Source: Brevibacillus laterosporus (GTDB lineage: Bacteria; Bacillota; Bacilli; Brevibacillales; Brevibacillaceae). From it: a stretch of 64,000 bases of DNA. The notes beneath the pieces were generated by a model. The model was not told where the DNA came from. It saw only the letters and a program-made list of their open reading frames with translations, and searched no databases. The position numbers and the translations under genes are program-made. How positions within the stretch are numbered: position 1 is the stretch's first letter; every line of letters begins with the position of its first letter. Below, piece after piece: positions 52,852-61,091 of this stretch. The stretch is from NCBI RefSeq assembly GCF_030489605.1, contig NZ_JAUKFY010000003.1, forward strand, positions 248,001-312,000, written 5' to 3'.

Positions 52852-53450
52852 TTACTTTGTTAGGTTCTCGACAATAAAATCAAGCTGTCCCTCTAAAGAA
52901 ATTGGGTCATTAAATACAGAAGAATCTTTATCCATAGTAAATACTCGATTGTTTTTGACAGCAGGCAATCATTTCCAAACACTGCTGTTAATAGACAACC
53001 TCAGGATTGGCATCATCTCCTGACCATGCGCTTGTAAAAATATAATCGCCTGCATAGGAAGGCAGCGTTTCAAGGGTTAAGCTTCCAAAGCCAGTACTGC
53101 CATCAATGACGTCCTTCTGAATAATAGCTGGTGCTTTTAGCTTCAATTCGTTGCAGAGTACTTCGCCGCATCTCGAAAAATTGCTACCGAATACATAGAT
53201 ACCCTTGGAGTAGGGATTTAGTATTGATACCGTTTTGTCCCCTACTGCTGCCTTCACCTTTGGCTTGGCTTCTGCCACTCTTTTTATCCCGCTTTGCAAT
53301 CCACTCGTTCGCTTTATCCTCTCGATTTGTCATCCTACCAAATTCTTTTATTTGCTCTCTTGCATCTTTCTTACCGTACTCAACTGCTACTGTAGGAGCG
53401 ATTTTTTGCAATTGGTCTATGTTCTCTGCCCCAACTGTCCATATGAGCAT
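52852..53450 (-). pseudogene. Broken siderophore-binding protein gene (FhuD/YxeB-like)
   Basis: Three reading frames together spell the C-terminal two thirds of an iron-siderophore binding lipoprotein. From 53450: WTVGAENIDQLQKIAPTVAV through KANEWIAK. After a one-base insertion near 53297, a second frame gives VAEAKPKVKAAVGDKTVSIL through SAWSGDDANPEVVY. After an inserted T at about 52990, a third frame gives NSSVWK, a TGA, then LPAVKNNRVFTMD through LDFIVENLTK and TAA at 52852-52854. The signal peptide and about the first 130 residues are missing. With two frameshifts, a nonsense codon and a truncation, it is not functional. Confidence 0.85.
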
Positions 53451-53487
53451 ATCTCATATATATGCCAGAAGGAGTGTTGGTCAGAAA

Positions 53488-53522
53488 ATAAAAAACTGCT
53501 CCTCTTCAAGAGAGAAGCAGTC
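53488..53522 (-). terminator. Terminator of the chemoreceptor gene
   Basis: ACTGCT-CTC and GAG-AGCAGT arms on the minus strand, followed by TTTTTTA. It lies 80 bp after the chemoreceptor stop codon, just before the broken siderophore gene. Confidence 0.8.
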
Positions 53523-53601
53523 GTCTGCAAGTCAATATTCAGTTGATAAAATCTATTGCAAACACTCTATTTCTAGCAAGTTTGCTTTCATGGAATAATC
53601 C

Positions 53602-55614
53602 TTACACTTTAAAGCGCTCTAATTCCTCCTGCATTTGCTTTGTCATGCCTGCAAGCGAACTTGCCGTTGCATGAACTTCCTGAGCTGCTGCAGAAGCTTG
53701 TTCAGAGGTTGCAGCGATTTCTTCCGAGGAAGCTGCTACTTCTTCAGAAATGCTAGAGCTTGTTTCTACTTTTTCTAAAATCTCTTCTTTTTGTTTTTGC
53801 ATTTGTTGTGCAGAGTAGCTAATTTGCTCCAGCTTCGGATTGATATTCTCTATTTCACGAATAATTTCACGGAAGGAGCTCATTGCCAAATCCATTTCCG
53901 CTTTTTGACCAGACATAGCTTGACTCATGGATCTTGCATTTTCTAGCATCTGATCGGAATCAGAGGAGACTGAGGTAATCATATCTGCAATCATTTGAGC
54001 CGACTGGCGAGATTGCTCTGCTAATTTGCGCACCTCGTCTGCCACTACAGCGAAGCCTCGTCCCGAATCACCTGCACGTGCAGCTTCTATAGCCGCATTT
54101 AGGGCCAATAGGTTTGTTTGTTCGGCAATCTCATTGATAGCAGTCGTGATATGATGCACACCGTTTAAATTTTCATTCGCTACAACGATTCTATCAATAA
54201 ATTCTTTGAAAATTTGATTCACCTGATCTACCGATACAATCAATTTGTCCATGTTTTCATTGCTTTCGCTTGCTCTTGCATAAATGTTTTTCCCGTTGCG
54301 GTCCACGTCCTCGATGGAGGCTGCCATGTCATCTAAGCCTTTGCCATACGAAGTCAGAATTTCACTGATTTCCACAAGCTCTTCTGTTTGAGAAGTTACT
54401 CCAGCAGCTACCTCTTGAATGGAATTGGAAACCGTTTCTGTCGCTGTACTCATCTCTTGTGAAATATTGCTTAGATTATGGGAGGAACGATCAATTTCAG
54501 TGGACTGCTTTTGAATAACGCCAATTAAGCTACTAAAGGATTGTTTCATATCCTCGAGCATGTGTGACATATCACCGATTTCATCACGGCGGTTTAGTAG
54601 TTTCTGATCAATAGCCGTACATAGCTCACCTTTAGCCATGAAGGAGAAGATATTTTTGAAGCCTTGAATCGAACGTGATAGAGAATAAGAGTAGTAATAA
54701 ACCGCAATACCTCCAAGAAGCAGAAAGACGGAGGAAATAGCAAATAGATAGTTGCGCATGATAACAGTTCCATTCAACAGGTCACTCTGCTCAATATAGA
54801 TAGCAAGTCCGCCGCCAGTAAGTGGAATAGGGGCAAAGCCTACATATTTATTTACGCCTTTATATTCGTAAGACCCTGTACCATTGACCCCACTGATCAT
54901 TTTTTGTTCTAGCTCTGCCAAATCACGGAGCGCTGGATCAGTTTCAGCCGCTTTTATTACATTTTCTTGGGCAAATACTAAATCAATATTTTCATGTGCT
55001 ACTACTGTTCCTTGTTTATTAAGCACATAAGCTCGTCCAGTTTTACTAAAAGTAAGGTCTGAAATCATTTCCAATAATTTATCAACTTTATACTCCATGT
55101 ACAACACGCTATTTATTTTTCCTTCTAAGTAGATAGGCGTTGCGAAAATGATAATCAACGAATTATCTTCCATAGAAACAATCACGTCTGAAGTATTGGA
55201 ATGGCCAGCAAGAGCATTCTTAAAATAATCTCGCTGTGTGATACTGGTATTCGATTGAGGTCCTAAAACCACTTTTCCGGAGAGATCAGCAATTCCCCAT
55301 TTACTTGCTCCACGTTTTTTTATCAGCCTAGAAACACTAGCTTGAGCTTCCTGTGGGTTGGCTTGATAGTTTTCGATTTCCTTGCGGGATGCGACTCCCT
55401 CAATGAACGTTACCTCATTTTTTAGTTTATCCTCATAATAATTGGCCGTTTGCTGAGCAAGAGGAGAAAGCATCGTTTCGGCTGTATTTTCAATTTGTTT
55501 TTGAGCGGTAAAATAAGCTAACAATGTAAGCCCAATACATGTTGTAATAAGCAACCCACCAATAATAAAAAGCAGTTGCGCTTTAATCGATTTAAACTGA
55601 AGCCTAAAATTCAA
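53602..55614 (-). CDS. Methyl-accepting chemotaxis protein with dCache sensor
   Basis: A 670-residue chemoreceptor. A first membrane segment (about 14-36), a double-Cache-type outer domain (about 37-285, with the Cache motif [10 protein letters not shown]), a second membrane segment (about 288-310), a HAMP domain, and a long cytoplasmic signalling coiled coil follow. The conserved tip reads [21 protein letters not shown] then [18 protein letters not shown]. Methylation helices flank it with many Glu/Gln pairs. It controls CheA; the ligand is unknown but dCache domains usually bind amino acids or organic acids. No chemotaxis genes are adjacent. Confidence 0.92.
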   Translation of the reverse strand: MNFRLQFKSIKAQLLFIIGGLLITTCIGLTLLAYFTAQKQIENTAETMLSPLAQQTANYYEDKLKNEVTFIEGVASRKEIENYQANPQEAQASVSRLIKKRGASKWGIADLSGKVVLGPQSNTSITQRDYFKNALAGHSNTSDVIVSMEDNSLIIIFATPIYLEGKINSVLYMEYKVDKLLEMISDLTFSKTGRAYVLNKQGTVVAHENIDLVFAQENVIKAAETDPALRDLAELEQKMISGVNGTGSYEYKGVNKYVGFAPIPLTGGGLAIYIEQSDLLNGTVIMRNYLFAISSVFLLLGGIAVYYYSYSLSRSIQGFKNIFSFMAKGELCTAIDQKLLNRRDEIGDMSHMLEDMKQSFSSLIGVIQKQSTEIDRSSHNLSNISQEMSTATETVSNSIQEVAAGVTSQTEELVEISEILTSYGKGLDDMAASIEDVDRNGKNIYARASESNENMDKLIVSVDQVNQIFKEFIDRIVVANENLNGVHHITTAINEIAEQTNLLALNAAIEAARAGDSGRGFAVVADEVRKLAEQSRQSAQMIADMITSVSSDSDQMLENARSMSQAMSGQKAEMDLAMSSFREIIREIENINPKLEQISYSAQQMQKQKEEILEKVETSSSISEEVAASSEEIAATSEQASAAAQEVHATASSLAGMTKQMQEELERFKV

Positions 55615-55644
55615 AATAATCCCTCCACTTTCTGTGATATCCGT

Positions 55645-55673
55645 ATATCGAAATTTTCTTGTACATTACTTTA
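55645..55673 (-). promoter_or_regulatory. SigD-like promoter of the chemoreceptor gene
   Basis: On the minus strand TAAA, 17 nt, then TTCGATAT, about 30-60 bp before the start. SigD promoters are TAAA-N15-GCCGATAT, so the spacing is two bases long and the -10 is imperfect. The gene type supports it. Confidence 0.35.
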
Positions 55674-56078
55674 ATCGTACAAAATAGTAACAAAATCCAT
55701 AGACAAACTGTTACAGATTTAATTTTAAATTTTATAAATATTTTCATAAATAAAATGCCCGTCCAAAAAGACCTCCCCCCAAAATCAAAAAATGGGACCG
55801 TGATCTATCCCAAACGGGAAGCTGATGCATGAATATGAAATAACCAGTAAACTAGATAGCAGAAAAGCAATTTCTAGCAATTGGAAGGATCATAACCAAC
55901 TGGGTCAAAGCTCTATCTTAAGGCAGCTTTCTTGGTTTACAAAATAACACTATAGATTATTTTTCTAATGGTGATTGCCATATTTCATTCTGACATAGAA
56001 GTAGCCTTCGCGAACTTCTGTGCTTTCAACGTTTCCCCTGCGTTATTGTTTCGATAATCTTGGGTAGGTGACTGACAA
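55674..56078. other. Gap between chemoreceptor and MerR-methyltransferase genes
   Basis: About 400 bp. A 40-codon open frame at 55825-55947 on the plus strand has only a weak ribosome binding site (GGGAAG) and no recognisable similarity. Otherwise I see nothing definite. Confidence 0.35.
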
Positions 56079-57134
56079 ATGCAAATCAAGGAAATATCAG
56101 ACAAGCTTACTATTTCTCCGCGCGCTATTCGCTTTTATGAAGAAAAGGGATTATTAACGCCAGCTAAAAATCAGGAGAACAACTATCGTGATTTTACAGA
56201 GAAAGACGTCTGGCGCCTGCAAACCATTATTGCCTTACGGGAAGTGGGGATGTCTATTCCCGATATTAAAACGGCTCTAAAGCAAATAGATGAGGGCAAT
56301 CATGATGAGCTTCAATATTATTTGGAGCTGCAGCGGTATGTCATGTTTGCACAATGGCTGGAGCTGAAAGAAAACATTCGCACAACAGATCAAATGATAG
56401 AACGCTTGGGACAAAACAAGGAACTGTCGTTGGAGCAGATTTTTACTCTGGCAGAAGGCTCTAAACGTCTCAGAGACTTACGTAAAAACTGGCATGATAA
56501 GTGGAATTTTGATCATCAGGCTAGAACCCATGACGTGCATGTTTTACGTAACGAACAGAGCTTTCATGTCTACCAAAACTACATGGAAGCACTTGATATG
56601 ACGCTTCAATGGGTCGATCCTATTCCTAAGGAAAAAGGATTGGACATGGGCACTGGTACGGGGAATTTGGCAGCACGCTTTATAGATAAAGGCATCCAGA
56701 TGGCAGGTGTCGATCAATCAAAAGAAATGCTGAAGCAATGCAAACGCAAGCATCCACAGATGGAAACGAAACTGGGCAATTTCCTAGCTATTCCCTATCT
56801 GGACAATCAATTTGATTTTATTGTGACCAGCTTTGCATTCCACCATATTACGGATGCTCAAAAGCTGATGGCATTAGACGAAATGCGCCGAGTCTTACAG
56901 CCACGCGGCCGGATTTGTATAACCGATTTGATGTTTGAGAATGAACGACATAAAGAGCAGTACCTAGAAGGTTTACTGAAACAAGGGAAAAGAGATATCT
57001 ATACAGCTATTCAGGATAAATATTATGCAAATAGTGAACAGCTTCTCGATTGGTTTACTCGCAATGGGTATATTGTAAAGCATCAGAAACTGCATGAGCT
57101 GCTCTATGTCATGTATGCCGTTCCTATCAGATAG
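56079..57134 (+). CDS. MerR-type regulator fused to a SAM methyltransferase
   Basis: A 351-residue two-domain protein. Residues 1-70 are a MerR winged helix (IKEISDKLTISPRAIRFYEEKGLL) followed by the usual coiled helix (about 75-120). The C-terminal part (about 155-345) is a class I methyltransferase with GLDMGTGTGNLAARF (motif I), AGVDQS and VTSFAFHHITD. The MerR arm would bind DNA and the fused domain may bind SAM or a small molecule, acting as enzyme or sensor. AGGTG precedes the ATG. Another methyltransferase gene follows 79 bp downstream. Confidence 0.85.
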   Translation: MQIKEISDKLTISPRAIRFYEEKGLLTPAKNQENNYRDFTEKDVWRLQTIIALREVGMSIPDIKTALKQIDEGNHDELQYYLELQRYVMFAQWLELKENIRTTDQMIERLGQNKELSLEQIFTLAEGSKRLRDLRKNWHDKWNFDHQARTHDVHVLRNEQSFHVYQNYMEALDMTLQWVDPIPKEKGLDMGTGTGNLAARFIDKGIQMAGVDQSKEMLKQCKRKHPQMETKLGNFLAIPYLDNQFDFIVTSFAFHHITDAQKLMALDEMRRVLQPRGRICITDLMFENERHKEQYLEGLLKQGKRDIYTAIQDKYYANSEQLLDWFTRNGYIVKHQKLHELLYVMYAVPIR

Positions 57135-57213
57135 AGATGTATCCTTTGGTATTGACCTTCTCGTAACGTCAAGCCTTATGCTAAAGTCCAACAACATATA
57201 AGGAGGGCTATGC

Positions 57214-57906
57214 ATGGCACAACCAAATCATCCCGATATCTATCAGAATCAAGCAGAGAAATACGAACGTTTAATTTCAAAGCAACCAAGTCTCTATGCT
57301 GTAATCAACCAGATAAAACCGATTGAAAATACAGACATTATTGATCTGGGAGCCGGTACAGGCAGACTTACTACAGTGCTAGCTAAGCAGGCTAAATCAA
57401 TCGTTGCTCTCGATGCATCCGAGGCCATGCTGCAAGTAACAGCACACAAATTAAAGCAAGCCGGTCTTCACAATTGGAGAACACAGGTAGCTGATCATCG
57501 CGCTCTTCCCGTAGCCAATGACTCTGCTGATCTATTAGTATCGGGCTGGAGCATTGGCTACCTATCCAACTCTACCGACCCTACTTGGAAGCATAATATC
57601 AAGCAGGTAATGGCGGAAATAAAGCGCGTCCTTCGCCCCGGCGGTACAGCTATTATTTTGGAAACAATGGGGACCGGACATGAAACTCCGCATCCCCCGA
57701 TATTTCTACAGGATTATTACAGATCACTTGAACAAGACTATGGCTTTTCCTTTTCTTGGATTAGATTGGATTATCATTTTGAGAGTGTAGAAGAAGCTGC
57801 AGACCTGACAAGGTTTTTCTTTGGAGAGGAGGTAGCAGAAAAAGTGGTTAGCCAATCGCTTCTTCACGTACCAGAGTGTGCGGGAATCTGGACCTTACAG
57901 GTTTAA
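57214..57906 (+). CDS. Class I SAM-dependent methyltransferase
   Basis: A 230-residue Methyltransf_11/25-type enzyme. Motif I is IIDLGAGTGRLTT (about 44-56), the acidic residue is VALDASEAML, and post-II is LLVSGWSIGYLS. AAGGAGGG precedes the ATG. It follows the MerR-methyltransferase gene on the same strand and may be its regulatory target or partner. The substrate is unknown. Confidence 0.8.
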   Translation: MAQPNHPDIYQNQAEKYERLISKQPSLYAVINQIKPIENTDIIDLGAGTGRLTTVLAKQAKSIVALDASEAMLQVTAHKLKQAGLHNWRTQVADHRALPVANDSADLLVSGWSIGYLSNSTDPTWKHNIKQVMAEIKRVLRPGGTAIILETMGTGHETPHPPIFLQDYYRSLEQDYGFSFSWIRLDYHFESVEEAADLTRFFFGEEVAEKVVSQSLLHVPECAGIWTLQV

Positions 57907-57913
57907 CAAAAAC

Positions 57914-57958
57914 AAAAGCCATTCTTCGTCATCGGTCGAGGAATGGTTTTTTTTATAT
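57914..57958 (+). terminator. Terminator of the methyltransferase genes
   Basis: AGCCATTCTTCG and CGAGGAATGGTT arms with one or two G-T pairs, then TTTTTTT, 10 bp after the stop codon. Confidence 0.85.
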
Positions 57959-58008
57959 GTTATACTACATATTATTAACAATCAGGTTATAAAGAGGAAG
58001 TGGTTATT

Positions 58009-58467
58009 TTGGATATTGGAAGAAACTCACTCTGCCCATGTGGGAGTGGCAAAAAATACAAAAAATGTTGTTTACATAAAGATGAGCAACGCGATTTCCT
58101 TCATTCATCGTCAACAGGAACCAATCAATTGTTGCATAAATATATTGATCTAGATTTAACATGGGATAACGAGGATTATATAACTGCAGCTCATAATATT
58201 GTGAGGAATATGCAGGCAGATTACAAGCCTGACATCATTGCTGCAGCCATCAATTTATGGCATAAATACGCTCATGCTACCCATCCCGTAATCCGAAAAG
58301 CTGGAATCATTGAAGCTTCGATTGAATATTCGATTGCGACGATTATGGATATTCCCGTTACTCAGGCCGCATTAGCAAGCAAGTATAATGTCTCTGCCAC
58401 AACAATCTCCAAACGCGTACAAGACATTCTTGATAACGATTGGTTTGCAGATCAGACAACTTCATAA
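58009..58467 (+). CDS. SEC-C zinc-motif protein with C-terminal helix-turn-helix
   Basis: A 152-residue protein that begins with a SEC-C metal-binding motif (CPCGSGKKYKKCC, about residues 9-21) like that at the SecA C terminus. A helical domain and a probable helix-turn-helix (TQAALASKYNVSATTISKRVQDI, about 121-143) follow. It could be a small DNA-binding protein. The start is uncertain: TTG at 58009 has AGAGGAAG at suitable distance, while GTG at 58000 is too close to it. It stands alone between two terminators. Confidence 0.7.
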   Translation: MDIGRNSLCPCGSGKKYKKCCLHKDEQRDFLHSSSTGTNQLLHKYIDLDLTWDNEDYITAAHNIVRNMQADYKPDIIAAAINLWHKYAHATHPVIRKAGIIEASIEYSIATIMDIPVTQAALASKYNVSATTISKRVQDILDNDWFADQTTS

Positions 58468-58476
58468 CAACTACAA

Positions 58477-58540
58477 CAAAACCTAGCCCGTCATTCAGGT
58501 ACTGTTTTGTACCTATTGATCCGTGCTAGGTTTTTATTTC
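58477..58540. terminator. Bidirectional terminator after the SEC-C gene
   Basis: AAACCTAGC and GCTAGGTTT outer arms with an inner AGGTAC/GTACCT stem, followed by TTTT on the plus strand and TTTTG on the minus strand. It can also serve the convergent desaturase gene. Confidence 0.75.
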
Positions 58541-58566
58541 ATGATTTTACACGGTACTCTTTTGAA

Positions 58567-59589
58567 TTAACCAATTTTTTCCAAATTATTTTTCACGATC
58601 CTGTGGTGTGCATCTTTAAACCCCACAAATTTCTTGCTCTCCTCACTCCACAGACGGAAGCTGAGTGATCTCAGACTTGATAGCAATGTAATGCTTTTCA
58701 CGTCCTGCAAGAAGGCATTATGCTTATAAGCCGAAGCCAAGTAATAGTTAGGTACACGCGGACTTAAATGGTGAATATGGTGAAAGCCAATATTGCCTGT
58801 AATCCAATGCAGGACCTTTGGCAATTTGTAAAAGGAGCTTCCCTGTAAGGCCGCTTTTACATAACTCCAGTTCTCTTCTTGTTCAAAATACGTATCCTCA
58901 AACTGATGCTGTACATAAAACAACCATACACCTGCTGCACCTGAGATAAGAAAGATCGGTCCCTGAATGAGCAAAAATGCATGCCAGCCTAGAGTCCAGC
59001 ATAGTATACCTGATAGGGAAACAATGCCTAGATTGGTTATATACGTATTAAGACGTTCCTTTTGCCCTGCACCTTTGCGGTTAAATCGGTAATTAATCAA
59101 AAATACATAGATAGGGCCTAGACCAAACATGATGAATGGATTCCGATACAACCGATAAAATAACCGCTTACTAGGCGACAAGGCTACGTACTCATCTACT
59201 GTGAGTGTCCATACATCTCCTGTGCCTCGTTTATTTAAATTACTGCTTGTCGCATGATGAATAGAGTGAGATCTCTTCCATTGCTCATAGGGGCAACACG
59301 TTAGAATCCCCGTAATCAAACCAACAATCTCGTTTGTCTTCCGATTTTTAAAGAAAGAGTAGTGGCAACAATCATGAAAGATAATAAATATACGAATGAG
59401 AAAACCGCCAGCAGGGACAATCAATACTAGACTCAACCAGTAGGATACCGATAAACATAGATATGCACCATACCAAAGCAGACAAAATGGGATCAACGTA
59501 TTGATTAGCTGTCGTACACTATACTTGATCTGGGATTTTTCATAGGGGGCCATTTGCTTTCTCCAGTTAACTTGTTCATCCAGCTTCAC
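58567..59589 (-). CDS. Membrane fatty acid desaturase
   Basis: A 340-residue acyl-lipid desaturase with four or more membrane segments and the three histidine boxes: HDCCH (72-76), HSIHH (108-112) and HHIHH (about 270-274), which hold the di-iron centre. It is similar to the Bacillus Delta-5 desaturase Des, which restores membrane fluidity in the cold under DesKR control. The desKR genes are not adjacent. It starts with GTG; AGAGGAAG is about 13 bases upstream, a long spacing. Confidence 0.88.
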   Translation of the reverse strand: MKLDEQVNWRKQMAPYEKSQIKYSVRQLINTLIPFCLLWYGAYLCLSVSYWLSLVLIVPAGGFLIRIFIIFHDCCHYSFFKNRKTNEIVGLITGILTCCPYEQWKRSHSIHHATSSNLNKRGTGDVWTLTVDEYVALSPSKRLFYRLYRNPFIMFGLGPIYVFLINYRFNRKGAGQKERLNTYITNLGIVSLSGILCWTLGWHAFLLIQGPIFLISGAAGVWLFYVQHQFEDTYFEQEENWSYVKAALQGSSFYKLPKVLHWITGNIGFHHIHHLSPRVPNYYLASAYKHNAFLQDVKSITLLSSLRSLSFRLWSEESKKFVGFKDAHHRIVKNNLEKIG

Positions 59590-60150
59590 GCTAATAGTAA
59601 TCTTCCTCTCTTTGAATCTGTACTTTTATAGTAACGCATGGATTCCGAATCAAAGGGGAAGATGATTCATGCCCATCTATAGTTCACTATAACAATTGAA
59701 GGTTTTAAGATCGTTTTTAACCCTCGCTTTGTTAGCGACATATAACGTTACGTCTAACTCGTAACTAATCGTGCTCTTCTTTTTTAACTGCCTTTCATCA
59801 TTATATTCGAAAATCGTTCTCAATTGTCTTATAATTTTTTGCTTAAATTCACCAATTTTCAGAAAAAATTTGTTCTTGGTTCTGAGAATTTAGGTGTCAC
59901 TTGGCCAACATTCTGCTACCAACCCGGTTGCATTCGTTATTCTCATGGAACATGAGAATGCCCTTATTAATGAAATAAAAAAGAGAAGAAGACATATTCA
60001 TGCACCACTATCTTCTCCCAATCAAATTCATTTAACGATCAATTTTCATGATGTGCTTTGGATATCCAATCTCTCATCTCATTCATTATTCGGTGGCGAA
60101 TAGAATACACCAGTTAATATCAGTGTTACAAATCAAATCAGCTTTTTTAT
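59590..60150. other. Large gap upstream of the desaturase gene
   Basis: 560 bp that hold the desaturase promoter and a perfect interrupted palindrome (see separate entry). A 69-codon open frame at 59894-60103 on the plus strand has no ribosome binding site and no recognisable domain, so I do not call it a gene. Confidence 0.4.
59939..59959. promoter_or_regulatory. Perfect interrupted palindrome
   Basis: ATTCTCATG-GAA-CATGAGAAT: 9-bp perfect arms with a 3-bp centre. It lies about 350 bp upstream of the desaturase start and 190 bp from the end of the esterase gene. It looks like a protein-binding operator; the regulator is unknown. Confidence 0.45.
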
Positions 60151-60885
60151 CTACGATGTAAACAGCCATTTCATCGCCTGTGGGAAGTGCTTAATAAAGA
60201 AAAGCCCGTCATGCGTCCCGCCTTCTTCTACCACAAGCTTCAATTGCTCCTTTGGGAATCCATTTCCGATTAAAAACTCATAAGCCTTATACGTATACGG
60301 AACCATATTAGCCTGAATGTTTTTCTTATAGATGCCTTCTAAACTTCCTACATACATGTACATTCGTTGCTTACTAGAACCAATCTGGTTGTCACGGATA
60401 AATTCTAGCAGTCCCTCAAACCATAAGGAGGCAGATAGCAATCCTATACGTCCAAATACATCAGGATACAGGTAAGCCGCATATAATGAAATCATTCCGC
60501 CAAAAGAGCCGCCGATTATTCCCGTATGCTCCGCTTCAGATTTTGTCCGATAAACGGAATCTACATAAGGCTTTAACGTATGAACAACGTAAGAAAGGTA
60601 CTCTGCGCCCTTACCACCAAAATCAGGGTAGCTGCGGAGCAGTGCTTTTGCAGGCCATGGCGTATATTCATCATTTCGATTGTGCGGTGGAATACACACG
60701 AAAATCAATTCGGATAGCTCCTTGGTAATGAAAAGATGCTCCAGCAGATTCATGCATGTATGGACTAAATAGCTGCCATCCTGTACGTATACCGCAGGAA
60801 AGCTCCCCCCGGCTTCATAAGTAGGGGGCAAGTAAATCATAATTTCTCTGTCTCCCACCGTCTCTGTAATAAAGACCTTTCGCAT
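60151..60885 (-). CDS. Esterase of the Fes/YbbA-like alpha/beta hydrolase group
   Basis: A 244-residue alpha/beta hydrolase of the putative esterase D / enterochelin esterase-like group. The nucleophile Ser is in GGSFGGM (about 124-130), and the catalytic His is in GGTHDGLFF (about 224-232). It may hydrolyse ferric siderophores or other esters in the cytoplasm; there is no signal peptide. A broken siderophore-binding gene lies 7 kb away, but no intact siderophore genes are in the window. GAAAGGGG supports the ATG at 60885; the frame opens six codons earlier at GTG. Confidence 0.8.
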   Translation of the reverse strand: MRKVFITETVGDREIMIYLPPTYEAGGSFPAVYVQDGSYLVHTCMNLLEHLFITKELSELIFVCIPPHNRNDEYTPWPAKALLRSYPDFGGKGAEYLSYVVHTLKPYVDSVYRTKSEAEHTGIIGGSFGGMISLYAAYLYPDVFGRIGLLSASLWFEGLLEFIRDNQIGSSKQRMYMYVGSLEGIYKKNIQANMVPYTYKAYEFLIGNGFPKEQLKLVVEEGGTHDGLFFIKHFPQAMKWLFTS

Positions 60886-61000
60886 CCTTATCCCCTTTCT
60901 CACCGCGTATCCATGTCTTTATAAAATAGTAATTGAAATACGGATGCGACAGCCATGGATTAAATCCCGAATTACAATGGAGAAATTCAGCTTTTAAATA

Positions 61001-61041
61001 CAAAAAGAAGACCAGTCCATATGAAGTGACTAGTCCTCTTT
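61001..61041. terminator. Terminator after the GAP1-like gene
   Basis: AGACCAGTC and GACTAGTCCT arms with G-T pairs, T runs on both strands. It lies about 50 bp after the GAP1-like gene stop. Confidence 0.7.
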
Positions 61042-61091
61042 TTTATAGGCAGAGCTCTTTCGCCTTATCTCTTCTATTTTGTCTACCTAAT

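Noticed and set aside
55825-55947. 40-codon open frame with weak GGGAAG upstream
   Set aside because: Too short, with no similarity I can recognise and no conserved context.
59894-60103. 69-codon open frame starting with GTG
   Set aside because: No ribosome binding site, no recognisable domain, and the palindrome lies inside it. Most likely a chance frame.
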